A stretch of DNA of 64,000 nucleotides from Zeimonas sp046347945 (lineage in GTDB: Bacteria > Pseudomonadota > Gammaproteobacteria > Burkholderiales > Burkholderiaceae_E), in NCBI GenBank assembly GCA_046347945.1, contig JAXMFB010000012.1, positions 1 to 64,000 on the forward strand, given 5' to 3'. The notes beneath the pieces are model-generated. The model was not told the origin of the DNA and did no database searches. It worked only from the letters and a program-made list of their open reading frames with translations. The number at the start of each line of letters is the position of its first letter. Positions within the stretch are counted from its first letter, which is position 1. Of this stretch, positions 36,271 through 43,364 are shown piece by piece. The position numbers were made by a program, and so were the translations under genes.

Positions 36271-36303
36271 ACGAGGGGCCCCGCGCGGGCCCCTCGTCGT
36301 TTT
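36271..36303 (+). terminator. Rho-independent terminator after clpA
   Basis: An 11-bp perfect stem, ACGAGGGGCCC / GGGCCCCTCGT, with a 5-base loop is followed by CGTTTT. It lies 56 bases after the clpA stop. Confidence 0.88.
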
Positions 36304-36412
36304 CGGCGCTCCGGCTCCCGAATAAGCGCATAACCTTGCCGCAGATCACGGCGGCTGTCGTTCGTCGTTGACAGACTCGGCCGTCGCGTTCCCACCAGAA
36401 GAGGAGACATCG

Positions 36413-36721
36413 ATGAGAACGTTCTCATTCGCGGCCGCTGCCTGTGCAGCCGTTGCCGCGCTCGCCGCCGGGCCGGCGCACGCCCAGCAGGCGCAGTACA
36501 TCGCCGCCAATTGCGCCAACTGCCATGGCACCGACGGGCGGTCGGCCGGCGGCGGCGGCATGCCCGGCATCGCCGGGCTGTCGCCGACGTACTTCAAGGA
36601 ACAGATGAAGGCGTTCCGCGAAGGCACGCGCAAGGCGACGATCATGCACCAGATCGCCAAGGGCTACACCGACGAGCAGATCGCGGCGCTCGCCGACTAC
36701 TTCTCGCAGCAGAAGAAATGA
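36413..36721 (+). CDS. Monoheme cytochrome c subunit of a sulfide dehydrogenase-like flavocytochrome
   Basis: The 102-residue protein starts at ATG 36413 with a GAGGAGA site. The signal peptide ends near GPAHAQ. The heme motif is CANCHG, and a likely axial Met is in GGMPGIAGLSPTYFKEQM. It is a class I c-type cytochrome of the type paired with FccB. The flavoprotein gene follows directly; its strong ribosome site is 20 bases after this stop. It is periplasmic. Confidence 0.88.
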   Translation: MRTFSFAAAACAAVAALAAGPAHAQQAQYIAANCANCHGTDGRSAGGGGMPGIAGLSPTYFKEQMKAFREGTRKATIMHQIAKGYTDEQIAALADYFSQQKK

Positions 36722-36741
36722 ACCGGCCGACGGAGGACGAC

Positions 36742-38058
36742 ATGAAGGACACGAACATCTCCCGCCGGCGTTTCGCGCAGGCGATCGGCTCGGGCACGGC
36801 CCTGTCGATGGTCGGCGGCGGCGCGGCGCTGTCGCTGGCCGGCTGCGCCACCGGTCCGACGACGACTGCCGAGCGCAAGCTCGGCCGCGTGCTGGTCGTC
36901 GGCGGCGGATTCGGCGGCGCGACTGCCGCGAAGTACCTGAAGAAGTGGGGCGGCCCTGGCCTCGAAGTGATGCTGGTCGAGCGCCAGACCGCGTTCGTCT
37001 CGTGCCCGCTGTCGAACCTGGTGCTGGGCGGATCGCGCAAGATCGCCGACCTGACGGTGCCCTACGACGGGCTGCGCCGCGCCGGCGTGATCGTCGTCAA
37101 CGACGAGGTCGAGGCGATCGATCCGGCCAGGCGCAGCGCGACGTTCCGCAAGCTCGCCAACCAGAGCTTCGACCGGATCGTCGTTTCGCCGGGGATCGAA
37201 TTCGACTTCGACTCGGTGCAGGGGCTCGACGCCGAGGCGCAGAAGACGATCCTGCACGCCTGGAAGGCCGGGCCGCAGACGGTGGCGCTGCGCGCGCAGC
37301 TCGAGGCGATGCCCGACGGCGGCGTCTACGTGCTGTCGATCCCGAAGTCGCCGTACCGCTGCCCGCCGGGGCCCTACGAGCGCGTCTGCCAGGTCGCGCA
37401 CTACTTCAAGACGGCCAAGCCGCGCTCGAAGATCATCGTGCTCGACGCGAACCCCGACATCCAGTCGAAGAAGGGGCTGTTCCTGGCGGCCTGGAACGGA
37501 CCGTACAAGGGAATCGTCAGCTACCAGCCGAACATGAACGTCACCGAAGTCGACGCACGCAACCGCGTCGCGGTGACCGAGCTCGGCGACAAGGTCAAGG
37601 CAGGCGTCCTCAACGTGGTGCCGTCGCAGCGCGCCGGCGCGATCGCGCAGAAGACCGGTCTCGTCAACGCCAACAACCGCTGGTGCATGGTCGACTGGCT
37701 CACGCTCGAGTCGACGGCCGCGCCGGGCGTGCACGTGCTCGGCGATTCGACGTTGTCGGCGCCGGCCATGCCGAAGTCGGGCCACATGGCGAACCAGCAC
37801 GGCAAGGCGGTGGCTGCGGCGATCGTCGAGACGCTGAACGGTCGCACGCCGCAGCCGCCGATGATGGCCAACACCTGCTACAGCTTCATCGACGACAAGA
37901 ACGTCGTCCACGTCGCGTCGGTGCATCGCTACGTGCCCGAGAAGAAGATGATCGAGCCGGTGGCCGGCGCAGGTGGCCTGTCGCCCGCGGCGAACGAGCT
38001 CGAGGGCCAGTACGCGAATGCGTGGGCGCGCAACATCTGGAACGACATGCTGACCTGA
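36742..38058 (+). CDS. Flavocytochrome c sulfide dehydrogenase-like flavoprotein subunit (FccB-like)
   Basis: The 438-residue product starts at ATG 36742 behind CGGAGGA; ATG 36718 overlaps the cytochrome stop but has no good site. A twin-arginine leader is visible (SRRRFAQAIGSG). The FAD motif is VLVVGGGFGGATAAKYL. Cysteines occur in FVSCPLSNLVLGG (flavin attachment region), SPYRCPPGPYERVC and ANTCYSFID, matching the FccB redox layout. It would oxidise sulfide or a related sulfur compound in the periplasm and pass electrons to the adjacent cytochrome. Confidence 0.85.
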   Translation: MKDTNISRRRFAQAIGSGTALSMVGGGAALSLAGCATGPTTTAERKLGRVLVVGGGFGGATAAKYLKKWGGPGLEVMLVERQTAFVSCPLSNLVLGGSRKIADLTVPYDGLRRAGVIVVNDEVEAIDPARRSATFRKLANQSFDRIVVSPGIEFDFDSVQGLDAEAQKTILHAWKAGPQTVALRAQLEAMPDGGVYVLSIPKSPYRCPPGPYERVCQVAHYFKTAKPRSKIIVLDANPDIQSKKGLFLAAWNGPYKGIVSYQPNMNVTEVDARNRVAVTELGDKVKAGVLNVVPSQRAGAIAQKTGLVNANNRWCMVDWLTLESTAAPGVHVLGDSTLSAPAMPKSGHMANQHGKAVAAAIVETLNGRTPQPPMMANTCYSFIDDKNVVHVASVHRYVPEKKMIEPVAGAGGLSPAANELEGQYANAWARNIWNDMLT

Positions 38059-38073
38059 ACCCCGCTCGCGCCG

Positions 38074-38109
38074 CCGTCTCCCCGCGTCGCCGGCGGCGCG
38101 GGGAGACGG
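38074..38109 (+). terminator. Strong hairpin after the flavocytochrome genes, no T-run
   Basis: A 12-bp perfect stem, CCGTCTCCCCGC / GCGGGGAGACGG, with a 12-base loop lies 15 bases after the stop. No U-tract follows, so it may act as a Rho-assisted terminator or mRNA stabiliser. Confidence 0.55.
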
Positions 38110-38167
38110 GCGGACGCCGGTGGGCACCAGCGCGGCGCGGGGGCCCGGGGCGGCCGCCGCGATGTCG

Positions 38168-38173
38168 TATAGT
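38168..38173 (+). promoter_or_regulatory. -10 element of dsbB placed for a leaderless transcript
   Basis: TATAGT is followed by exactly six bases (GCGCGG) and then the dsbB ATG at 38180. No Shine-Dalgarno-like sequence lies before the ATG and no clear -35 was found in the GC-rich sequence upstream. Confidence 0.45.
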
Positions 38174-38179
38174 GCGCGG

Positions 38180-38680
38180 ATGCTTCGCCGCAGCGAATCG
38201 ATCCTCCTGCTGAGCGCCGTGCTCGCGATCGGCGCCGTCGGCGTCGCGCTGGTGCTGCAGCACGTGTTCGGCATCGAACCCTGTGCCTGGTGCACGTTCC
38301 AGCGGCTGATCTTCCTGCTGGTCGGCGCGTTCGCCGCAATCGGATGGCTTGCGCGCGGCTCGCGCAGGGCCGTCGTGGCGATGTCGGCGCTGGCCACGGC
38401 GGCGGCGCTCGGCGGCTTGTGGGCGGCGCTGCACCAGCAGTTCGTCGCTGCGCAGAGCCTGTCGTGCGCGTTCACCTTCGCCGATCGCGCGCTGATGAAG
38501 CTCAGGCTCGACGAAACGCTGCCGTGGCTGTTCGAGGCGACGGCGTCGTGCCGCGACGCCAACGCGCCGCTGCTCGGAGTGCCGTTCGCATGGTGGAGCG
38601 CAGCGCTGTTCGTCGTGCTGGCGCTGCTTGCGGCGCGCGCACTGCTTGCGGCGCGCCGCGCGCCGGAGAATCCCGCATGA
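38180..38680 (+). CDS. dsbB: DsbB, disulfide bond oxidoreductase
   Basis: A 166-residue inner-membrane protein with four hydrophobic helices. The quinone-linked CAWC pair is at residues about 35-38. The second pair lies in the periplasmic loop (LSCAF and ATASCRD). It reoxidises DsbA and passes electrons to quinone. The stop overlaps the transaldolase start (ATGA). Confidence 0.93.
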   Translation: MLRRSESILLLSAVLAIGAVGVALVLQHVFGIEPCAWCTFQRLIFLLVGAFAAIGWLARGSRRAVVAMSALATAAALGGLWAALHQQFVAAQSLSCAFTFADRALMKLRLDETLPWLFEATASCRDANAPLLGVPFAWWSAALFVVLALLAARALLAARRAPENPA

Positions 38681-39612
38681 ACGCACTCGAGCAACTCAGG
38701 CAGTTCACCACCGTCGTCGCCGACACCGGCGACTTCAACACGATGCGCGCCTACGCGCCGCGCGACGCGACGACGAATCCCACGCTGATCCTCAAGGCGG
38801 TGCAGAAGCCCGAATACGGCGCGCTCGTCGCGCAGACGGTTGCGGCGCATCGGGGCGAGCCGGTCGCCGACTTGTGCGACCAGCTGCTGGTGCGCTTCGG
38901 CCGCGAGATCCTGTCGATCGTGCCGGGCCGCGTCTCCACCGAGGTCGATGCCCGGTTGTCGTTCGACGTCGATGCGACGATCGCCAAGGCGCGGCGCCTC
39001 GTCGGGCTCTACGAGGAGGCGGGCGTCGGCCGCGAGCGCGTGCTGATCAAGGTGGCCTCGACCTGGGAAGGCATCCGGGCGGCCGAGTCGCTCGAGAACG
39101 AGGGCATCCACTGCAACCTGACGCTGCTGTTCTCGTTCGCGCAGGCGGTGGCCTGCGCCGACGCCGGCGTCACGCTGGTCTCGCCGTTCGTCGGCCGCAT
39201 CTACGACTGGTATCGCAAGCGCGACGGCGTCGACTACGCGCCCGACGACGATCCGGGCGTGCAGTCGGTGCGGCGCATCTACGGTTACTTCAAGAGGTTC
39301 GGCTATCCCACCGAGGTGATGGGGGCGAGCTTTCGCAGCACCGGGCAGGTGCTCGCGCTGGCCGGCTGCGACCTGCTCACGATCAGCCCGGAGCTGCTCG
39401 AGCAGCTGCGTGGGCTGAAGGAGCCGATCGCGCGAAAGCTCGACCCTGCGAGCGTGCGGGAAGAGGCGATCGAGCGCGTACGCTTCGACGAGAAGCACTT
39501 CCGCTGGGCGCTCAACGAGGATGCGATGGCCACCGAGAAGCTCGCCGAAGGCATCCGGCTGTTCGCGGCCGACGTGCGCAAGCTCGAGGCGCTGGTCGGC
39601 GCGGCTCGCTGA
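38677..39612 (+). CDS. tal: Transaldolase
   Basis: The 311-residue product has the class I motifs DATTNPTLILKA near the N-terminus, the Schiff-base lysine in LIKVASTWEGI, and NLTLLFSFAQAVACADAG. It interconverts sedoheptulose-7-phosphate/glyceraldehyde-3-phosphate with erythrose-4-phosphate/fructose-6-phosphate in the pentose phosphate pathway. It is coupled to dsbB by ATGA, an odd functional pair that is likely just an operon accident. Confidence 0.95.
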   Translation: MNALEQLRQFTTVVADTGDFNTMRAYAPRDATTNPTLILKAVQKPEYGALVAQTVAAHRGEPVADLCDQLLVRFGREILSIVPGRVSTEVDARLSFDVDATIAKARRLVGLYEEAGVGRERVLIKVASTWEGIRAAESLENEGIHCNLTLLFSFAQAVACADAGVTLVSPFVGRIYDWYRKRDGVDYAPDDDPGVQSVRRIYGYFKRFGYPTEVMGASFRSTGQVLALAGCDLLTISPELLEQLRGLKEPIARKLDPASVREEAIERVRFDEKHFRWALNEDAMATEKLAEGIRLFAADVRKLEALVGAAR

Positions 39613-39631
39613 GCGGGCGCGGCGCGCGTCG

Positions 39632-40126
39632 CTACCAGATTCCCATCGCGACGCCGGCGGCCATCGCCGCGCCGAGTTCGCGCGCTCGATCGAGCGAGGC
39701 GGCGTCGATCGACTTCGGCGCCAGGATGGCCTCGGGCGTTTGCGCGTGCGTGATCACGACGAGCGGCTCGGCCACGGGTTTCATCCGCCATCCGGTGGCG
39801 ATGCGCGCGATCTGACGCGCCGCGCCCTGCCCGTCGGAACCGGCGCAGACCAGCGTCGCGTACGGGTGGCCCGCGATGCGGTCGAGCACCGCGTAATAGC
39901 TGCGGTCGAAGAAGTCCTTCATCATGCCGGCCATCGACGCGAGGTTCTCGGGGGTGGCGAACAGCGCAGCGTCGGCCGCAAGCAGGTCGGCAGCCTGCGC
40001 TTCGTCGGCACGACGCACCAGCAGTTCGACCCCTTCCTGGGCCGCGGCGCCTTCGCAGAACGCGTCGACCAGTTGGCGAGTGCCGCCGGTCATCGTCCAC
40101 CAGACGACCAGCAGCCGCTTGTTCAC
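39632..40126 (-). CDS. Flavodoxin-like/NADPH-dependent FMN reductase family protein
   Basis: A 164-residue flavodoxin-fold protein from a GTG start coupled to the dut stop (GTGA). The N-terminal strand and phosphate loop read VVWWTMTGGTRQLVDA, and the FMN-contact segment is ATPENLASMAGMMKDFFDR. The partner and substrate are unknown. It is the last gene of the coaBC-dut operon and converges with transaldolase. Confidence 0.8.
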   Translation of the reverse strand: MNKRLLVVWWTMTGGTRQLVDAFCEGAAAQEGVELLVRRADEAQAADLLAADAALFATPENLASMAGMMKDFFDRSYYAVLDRIAGHPYATLVCAGSDGQGAARQIARIATGWRMKPVAEPLVVITHAQTPEAILAPKSIDAASLDRARELGAAMAAGVAMGIW

Positions 40127-40572
40127 GCCTTGCCGGTACTGCCGAACCCGCCGCTGCCGCGGTCGGTGGCGACGAACGCGTCCACCGGATTCCACTGCAC
40201 CTGCACGACCGGCACGACGATCATCTGCGCGATGCGCTCCATCGGCTCGATGGTGAACGCCTCGCGGCCGCGGTTCCAGCACGACACCATCAGCGGCCCC
40301 TGGTAGTCGGAATCGATCAGCCCGACGAGGTTGCCGAGCACGATGCCGTGCTTCGTGCCGAGACCCGATCGCGGCAGGATCATCGCCGCGTGGCCCGGGT
40401 CGTCGATGTGGATTGCCATGCCGGTGGGCAGCAGCTGCGCGTCGCCGGGGGCGAGCGTCAGCGGCGCGTCGATGCAGGCGCGCAGGTCGAGGCCGGCGCT
40501 GCCGCGGGTTGCATAGGCGGGGAGGTGCCCCTGGAGTCGCGGATCGAGGATCCGCACGTCGAGTCGCATCAT
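40123..40572 (-). CDS. dut: dUTP diphosphatase
   Basis: The 149-residue trimeric dUTPase has the motifs STRGSAGLDLRA-like (TRGSAGLDLRA), LPRSGLGTKHGI, NLVGLIDSDYQG, ERIAQMIV and the C-terminal GSGGFGSTG. The start (ATGATG at 40572) overlaps the preceding stop. It cleaves dUTP to dUMP and keeps uracil out of DNA. It belongs to the conserved coaBC-dut block. Confidence 0.97.
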   Translation of the reverse strand: MMRLDVRILDPRLQGHLPAYATRGSAGLDLRACIDAPLTLAPGDAQLLPTGMAIHIDDPGHAAMILPRSGLGTKHGIVLGNLVGLIDSDYQGPLMVSCWNRGREAFTIEPMERIAQMIVVPVVQVQWNPVDAFVATDRGSGGFGSTGKA

Positions 40573-41045
40573 CGGTTGGACAGGCTGCGCAGGACGAACG
40601 AGAGCATCAGCAGGGCGAAGCCCGGAAGCGGCGTCATCGACGGGACGATCTCGAGGATCGACAGCGCGACCAGCGCGATGCCGCCGATCATCGCCCAGCG
40701 GCTCAGCCGCAGGCCCAGCGCGCGGCCGGCGGCGCGCAGCGCATCGACGCCGTCGCCGGAATCCGCGCGGCTCGTTGCACCGGCACCGCTGCCGGCATGG
40801 CGGCGCGCGTCGGCCGCGGCGCGGCGCAGCGCCTCGGCGGCCGTTTCGGCCAGCGTACTCGACGGCTTCACGGGCTTCGACGACGCCTGCGGCGCCGCAC
40901 GGCCGGCCGCCGCGCGCGCGTCGCGCATGGCCAGCGCTGCGCGCGATTCGACCCGCCCGGGCGTGCGGCCCGCGGCGCCGGTCAGGCGCTCGACGTAACT
41001 CGCGAAGTCGCCGTCGGGCGGGCCGTCGCGATCGATGGTGTTCAT
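40569..41045 (-). CDS. Hypothetical membrane protein between coaBC and dut
   Basis: This is 158 residues. The first 110 are polar, Ala/Arg-rich and probably disordered, with a helical stretch AETAAEALRRAAADARRH. The end has two adjacent hydrophobic segments (AMIGGIALVALSILEIV and PGFALLMLSFVL), so it is likely a small anchored or hairpin membrane protein. It lies 13 bases after coaBC and overlaps dut by 4 bases. I do not recognise a family. Confidence 0.65.
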   Translation of the reverse strand: MNTIDRDGPPDGDFASYVERLTGAAGRTPGRVESRAALAMRDARAAAGRAAPQASSKPVKPSSTLAETAAEALRRAAADARRHAGSGAGATSRADSGDGVDALRAAGRALGLRLSRWAMIGGIALVALSILEIVPSMTPLPGFALLMLSFVLRSLSNR

Positions 41046-41058
41046 GGCGGCCGGGTGC

Positions 41059-42267
41059 TCAGTTGCGCTTGGGCGGCAGTCGCCGCGCGATCTCGGCGAC
41101 CAGCGTCTGCGCGAGCTGCGCCTTCGAGGCGCGCGGCAGGCGCCGGTTGCCGTGCTCGTCGATCAGCAGCAGCTCGTTGTCGTCTCGCCCGAAGGTCGCG
41201 TGGCCGATGTTGGCCACCAGCAGCGGCACGCCCTTGGCGCGACGCTTGGCTTCGCCGTTGGCTTCGAGCTCCTCGCTCTCGGCCGCGAAGCCGACGCACC
41301 ACGGCGGGTCGGCGCGACGCGCGACGCTGGCGAGGATGTCGGGGTTCTGCGCCAGCTCGAGCTTCGGCACGTCGTGCGGGCCGGCCTTCTTCAGCTTGCG
41401 CTCGCTGGCGTGCGCTATCCGCCAGTCGGCGACCGCGGCGACTGCCACGAACACGTCGGTGCGTGGCGCTGCGTCGAGCGCGGCCATCACGGCGTCGTGC
41501 ATCTGCTGCGCGGTGCACACGTCGATGCGATCGACCCCGCGCGGCGTGGCGAGCGACGTGGGCCCGGCGACCAGCGTGACCCGGGCGCCTGCGGCGCGGC
41601 AGGCGCGGGCGATGGCGAACCCCATCTTGCCGGAGGACAGGTTGGTGATTCCGCGCACCGGGTCGATCGGCTCGTAGGTCGGGCCGGCCGTGAGCAGCAC
41701 GCGCAGGCCGGCCAGCGACTTCGGTGCGAAGAAATCGGCGAGCTCGTCGACCAGCGCGAGCGGCTCGAGCATGCGGCCCATGCCGGTCTCGCCGCACGCC
41801 TGGTCGCCACTGTCGGGGCCGAGGATCGCCACGCCGTCGGCGGCCAGCTGCGCGACGTTGCGCCGGGTGGCCGGGTGCTGCCACATCTGCCGGTTCATCG
41901 CCGGCGCCACCAGCAGCGGGCATTCGCGCGCCAGGCAAAGGGTGCTGAGCAGGTCGTCGGCCAGGCCGTGGGCCGCTTTCGCGAGGAAGTCGGCGGTGGC
42001 CGGCGCGACCAGGATCGCGTCGGCGGCGCGCGACAGTTCGATGTGGGCCATGTTGTTGGCGATGCGGGCGTCCCACTGGTCGGTGAACACCGGCTCGCCG
42101 GTGAGCGCCTGGAAAGTGGCCGGAGTCACGAAGCGGGTCGCAGCCTCGGTCATCACGACCTGCACCCGTGCGCCGGCGCGCTGCAGCTCGCGCGACAGCT
42201 CGGCCGCCTTGTAGGCGGCCACGCCGCCGGTCACGCCGAGCACGATCCGTTTGCCTTGCAGGTCCAT
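41059..42267 (-). CDS. coaBC: CoaBC, phosphopantothenoylcysteine synthetase/decarboxylase
   Basis: The 402-residue bifunctional enzyme starts at ATG 42267. The flavin-binding CoaC domain (1-185) has VLGVTGGVAAYKAAEL and PAMNRQMW, with the catalytic His in IANNMAHIELSR. The CoaB domain follows from about 190, with LLTAGPTYEPIDPVRGITN, SSGKMGFAIA, AVADWR and a lysine loop. It makes 4'-phosphopantetheine from phosphopantothenate and cysteine. The start codon is preceded by TATACA and six bases, suggesting a leaderless message. Confidence 0.95.
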   Translation of the reverse strand: MDLQGKRIVLGVTGGVAAYKAAELSRELQRAGARVQVVMTEAATRFVTPATFQALTGEPVFTDQWDARIANNMAHIELSRAADAILVAPATADFLAKAAHGLADDLLSTLCLARECPLLVAPAMNRQMWQHPATRRNVAQLAADGVAILGPDSGDQACGETGMGRMLEPLALVDELADFFAPKSLAGLRVLLTAGPTYEPIDPVRGITNLSSGKMGFAIARACRAAGARVTLVAGPTSLATPRGVDRIDVCTAQQMHDAVMAALDAAPRTDVFVAVAAVADWRIAHASERKLKKAGPHDVPKLELAQNPDILASVARRADPPWCVGFAAESEELEANGEAKRRAKGVPLLVANIGHATFGRDDNELLLIDEHGNRRLPRASKAQLAQTLVAEIARRLPPKRN

Positions 42268-42273
42268 CCGTGC

Positions 42274-42279
42274 TGTATA
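42274..42279 (-). promoter_or_regulatory. -10 element of coaBC placed for a leaderless transcript
   Basis: On the minus strand TATACA is followed by six bases (GCACGG) and the coaBC ATG. The spacing and even the linker closely match the dsbB start. No ribosome-binding site is visible. Confidence 0.45.
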
Positions 42280-42359
42280 GCACACTGTGCCGCTGCGATG
42301 GCGCTCGCGGCCGCCGCGCCGGGCGGCGGCCCGAATATCGACTCGAAGGGAGGCATCCG

Positions 42360-42820
42360 ATGAAGCTCGAGGGATCCTGCCACTGCAAGGCGGTACGGTT
42401 CACGGTGCAGGCGTCGTCGCCATACCCGTTCATGCGCTGCTACTGCTCGATCTGCCGCAAGACCGCGGGCGGCGGCGGCTACGCGATCAACCTGGGCGCC
42501 GATCGGCGCACGCTGAGCGTGCAGGGCAGCGAACACCTGTCGGTGTATCGCGCGGCTCGACGACGGCAGCACCCGCAGCGGCGAGCGCAACTTCTGCCGC
42601 CGCTGCGGCAGCGCGCTGTGGCTGTACGACCCGACGTGGCCCGAGCTGGTGCATCCGCATGCCTCGGCGATCGACACGCCGCTGCCCGTGCCGCCGCAGC
42701 GCGGCTATGCTCGGCTCGAAGGCGTCGTGGGTCGAGCCGGAAGTGCGCGCGGGCGACCTGTGCCACGACGCCTATCCGGACGAGTCGCTCGCGCAGTGGC
42801 ACGCGCGGCACGGGCTGTGA
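42360..42820 (+). pseudogene. GFA-family (glutathione-dependent formaldehyde-activating-like) protein with two frameshifts
   Basis: Three frames together encode one GFA/CENP-V protein. The first is MKLEGSCHCKAVRFTVQA with YCSICRKTAGGGGYA. After a shift near 42549-42555 comes RLDDGSTRSGERNFCRRCGS. After another shift near 42706 comes SKASWVEPEVRAGDLCH and the end QWHARHGL. The zinc cysteines CHC, CSIC and CRRC are all present. Each shift is explained by loss of two bases from a dinucleotide run (CG, then TA). It lies on the opposite strand inside the lspA-coaBC block. It could be intact in the organism. Confidence 0.75.
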
Positions 42821-42863
42821 GCCGCGTCGCGCCCGACGGGCCGATCGCGGGGGCCCGCGCCGC

Positions 42864-43329
42864 TCAGCGACCGCGCCGCACCCGACGGAACTCGTCGAGA
42901 ATCAGCAGCACCGCCCCCACCGTGATCGCGCTGTCCGCGACATTGAACGCCGGCCAGTGCCAGCGCTGCCAGTAGACGAGCAGGAAGTCGACCACCTGGC
43001 CGCGCGACGCGGTCGATCACGTTGCCGATCGCGCCGCCGAGGATCAGCGCCAGCGCGAACGCGAACAGCCGCTGGGTGCCGTGCCGCGCCAGCAGCCAGA
43101 CGATGAAGATCGCCGCGGCCACGCCGAGGCCGGTGAAGAGCCAGCGCTGCCAGCCCGACGCTCCCGCCAGGAAACTGAACGCGGCGCCGCGGTTGTAGAC
43201 CAGCGTCAGGTCGAACAGCCCGGGCACGACCGCCAGCCGCTCGCCGAACGAGAAGCTGCGCAGGATCGCGAACTTCGTGAGCTGGTCGACGGCGACGATC
43301 GCCGCCGCCAGCCACAGCCAGCGCTTCAT
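42864..43329 (-). pseudogene. lspA: LspA, lipoprotein signal peptidase, frameshifted in this sequence
   Basis: From ATG 43329 the frame reads WLWLAAAIVAVDQLTKFAIL and VYNRGAAFSFLAG. Next comes GGAIGNVIDRVAR, which holds one catalytic Asp (GNxIDR). It then departs from the family. A two-base loss in the CG run at 43001-43006 explains this: the other frame continues with the expected VVDFLLVYW...WPAFNVADSAI, holding the second Asp, and ends at 42864. Restoring two bases gives a normal 155-residue protein with four membrane helices. As the gene is normally essential, an assembly error is the likely cause. It follows ileS by 35 bases. Confidence 0.88.
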
Positions 43330-43364
43330 GGCGCTCGAACCGCCTTTCGCCATCGCGGGTTCCC

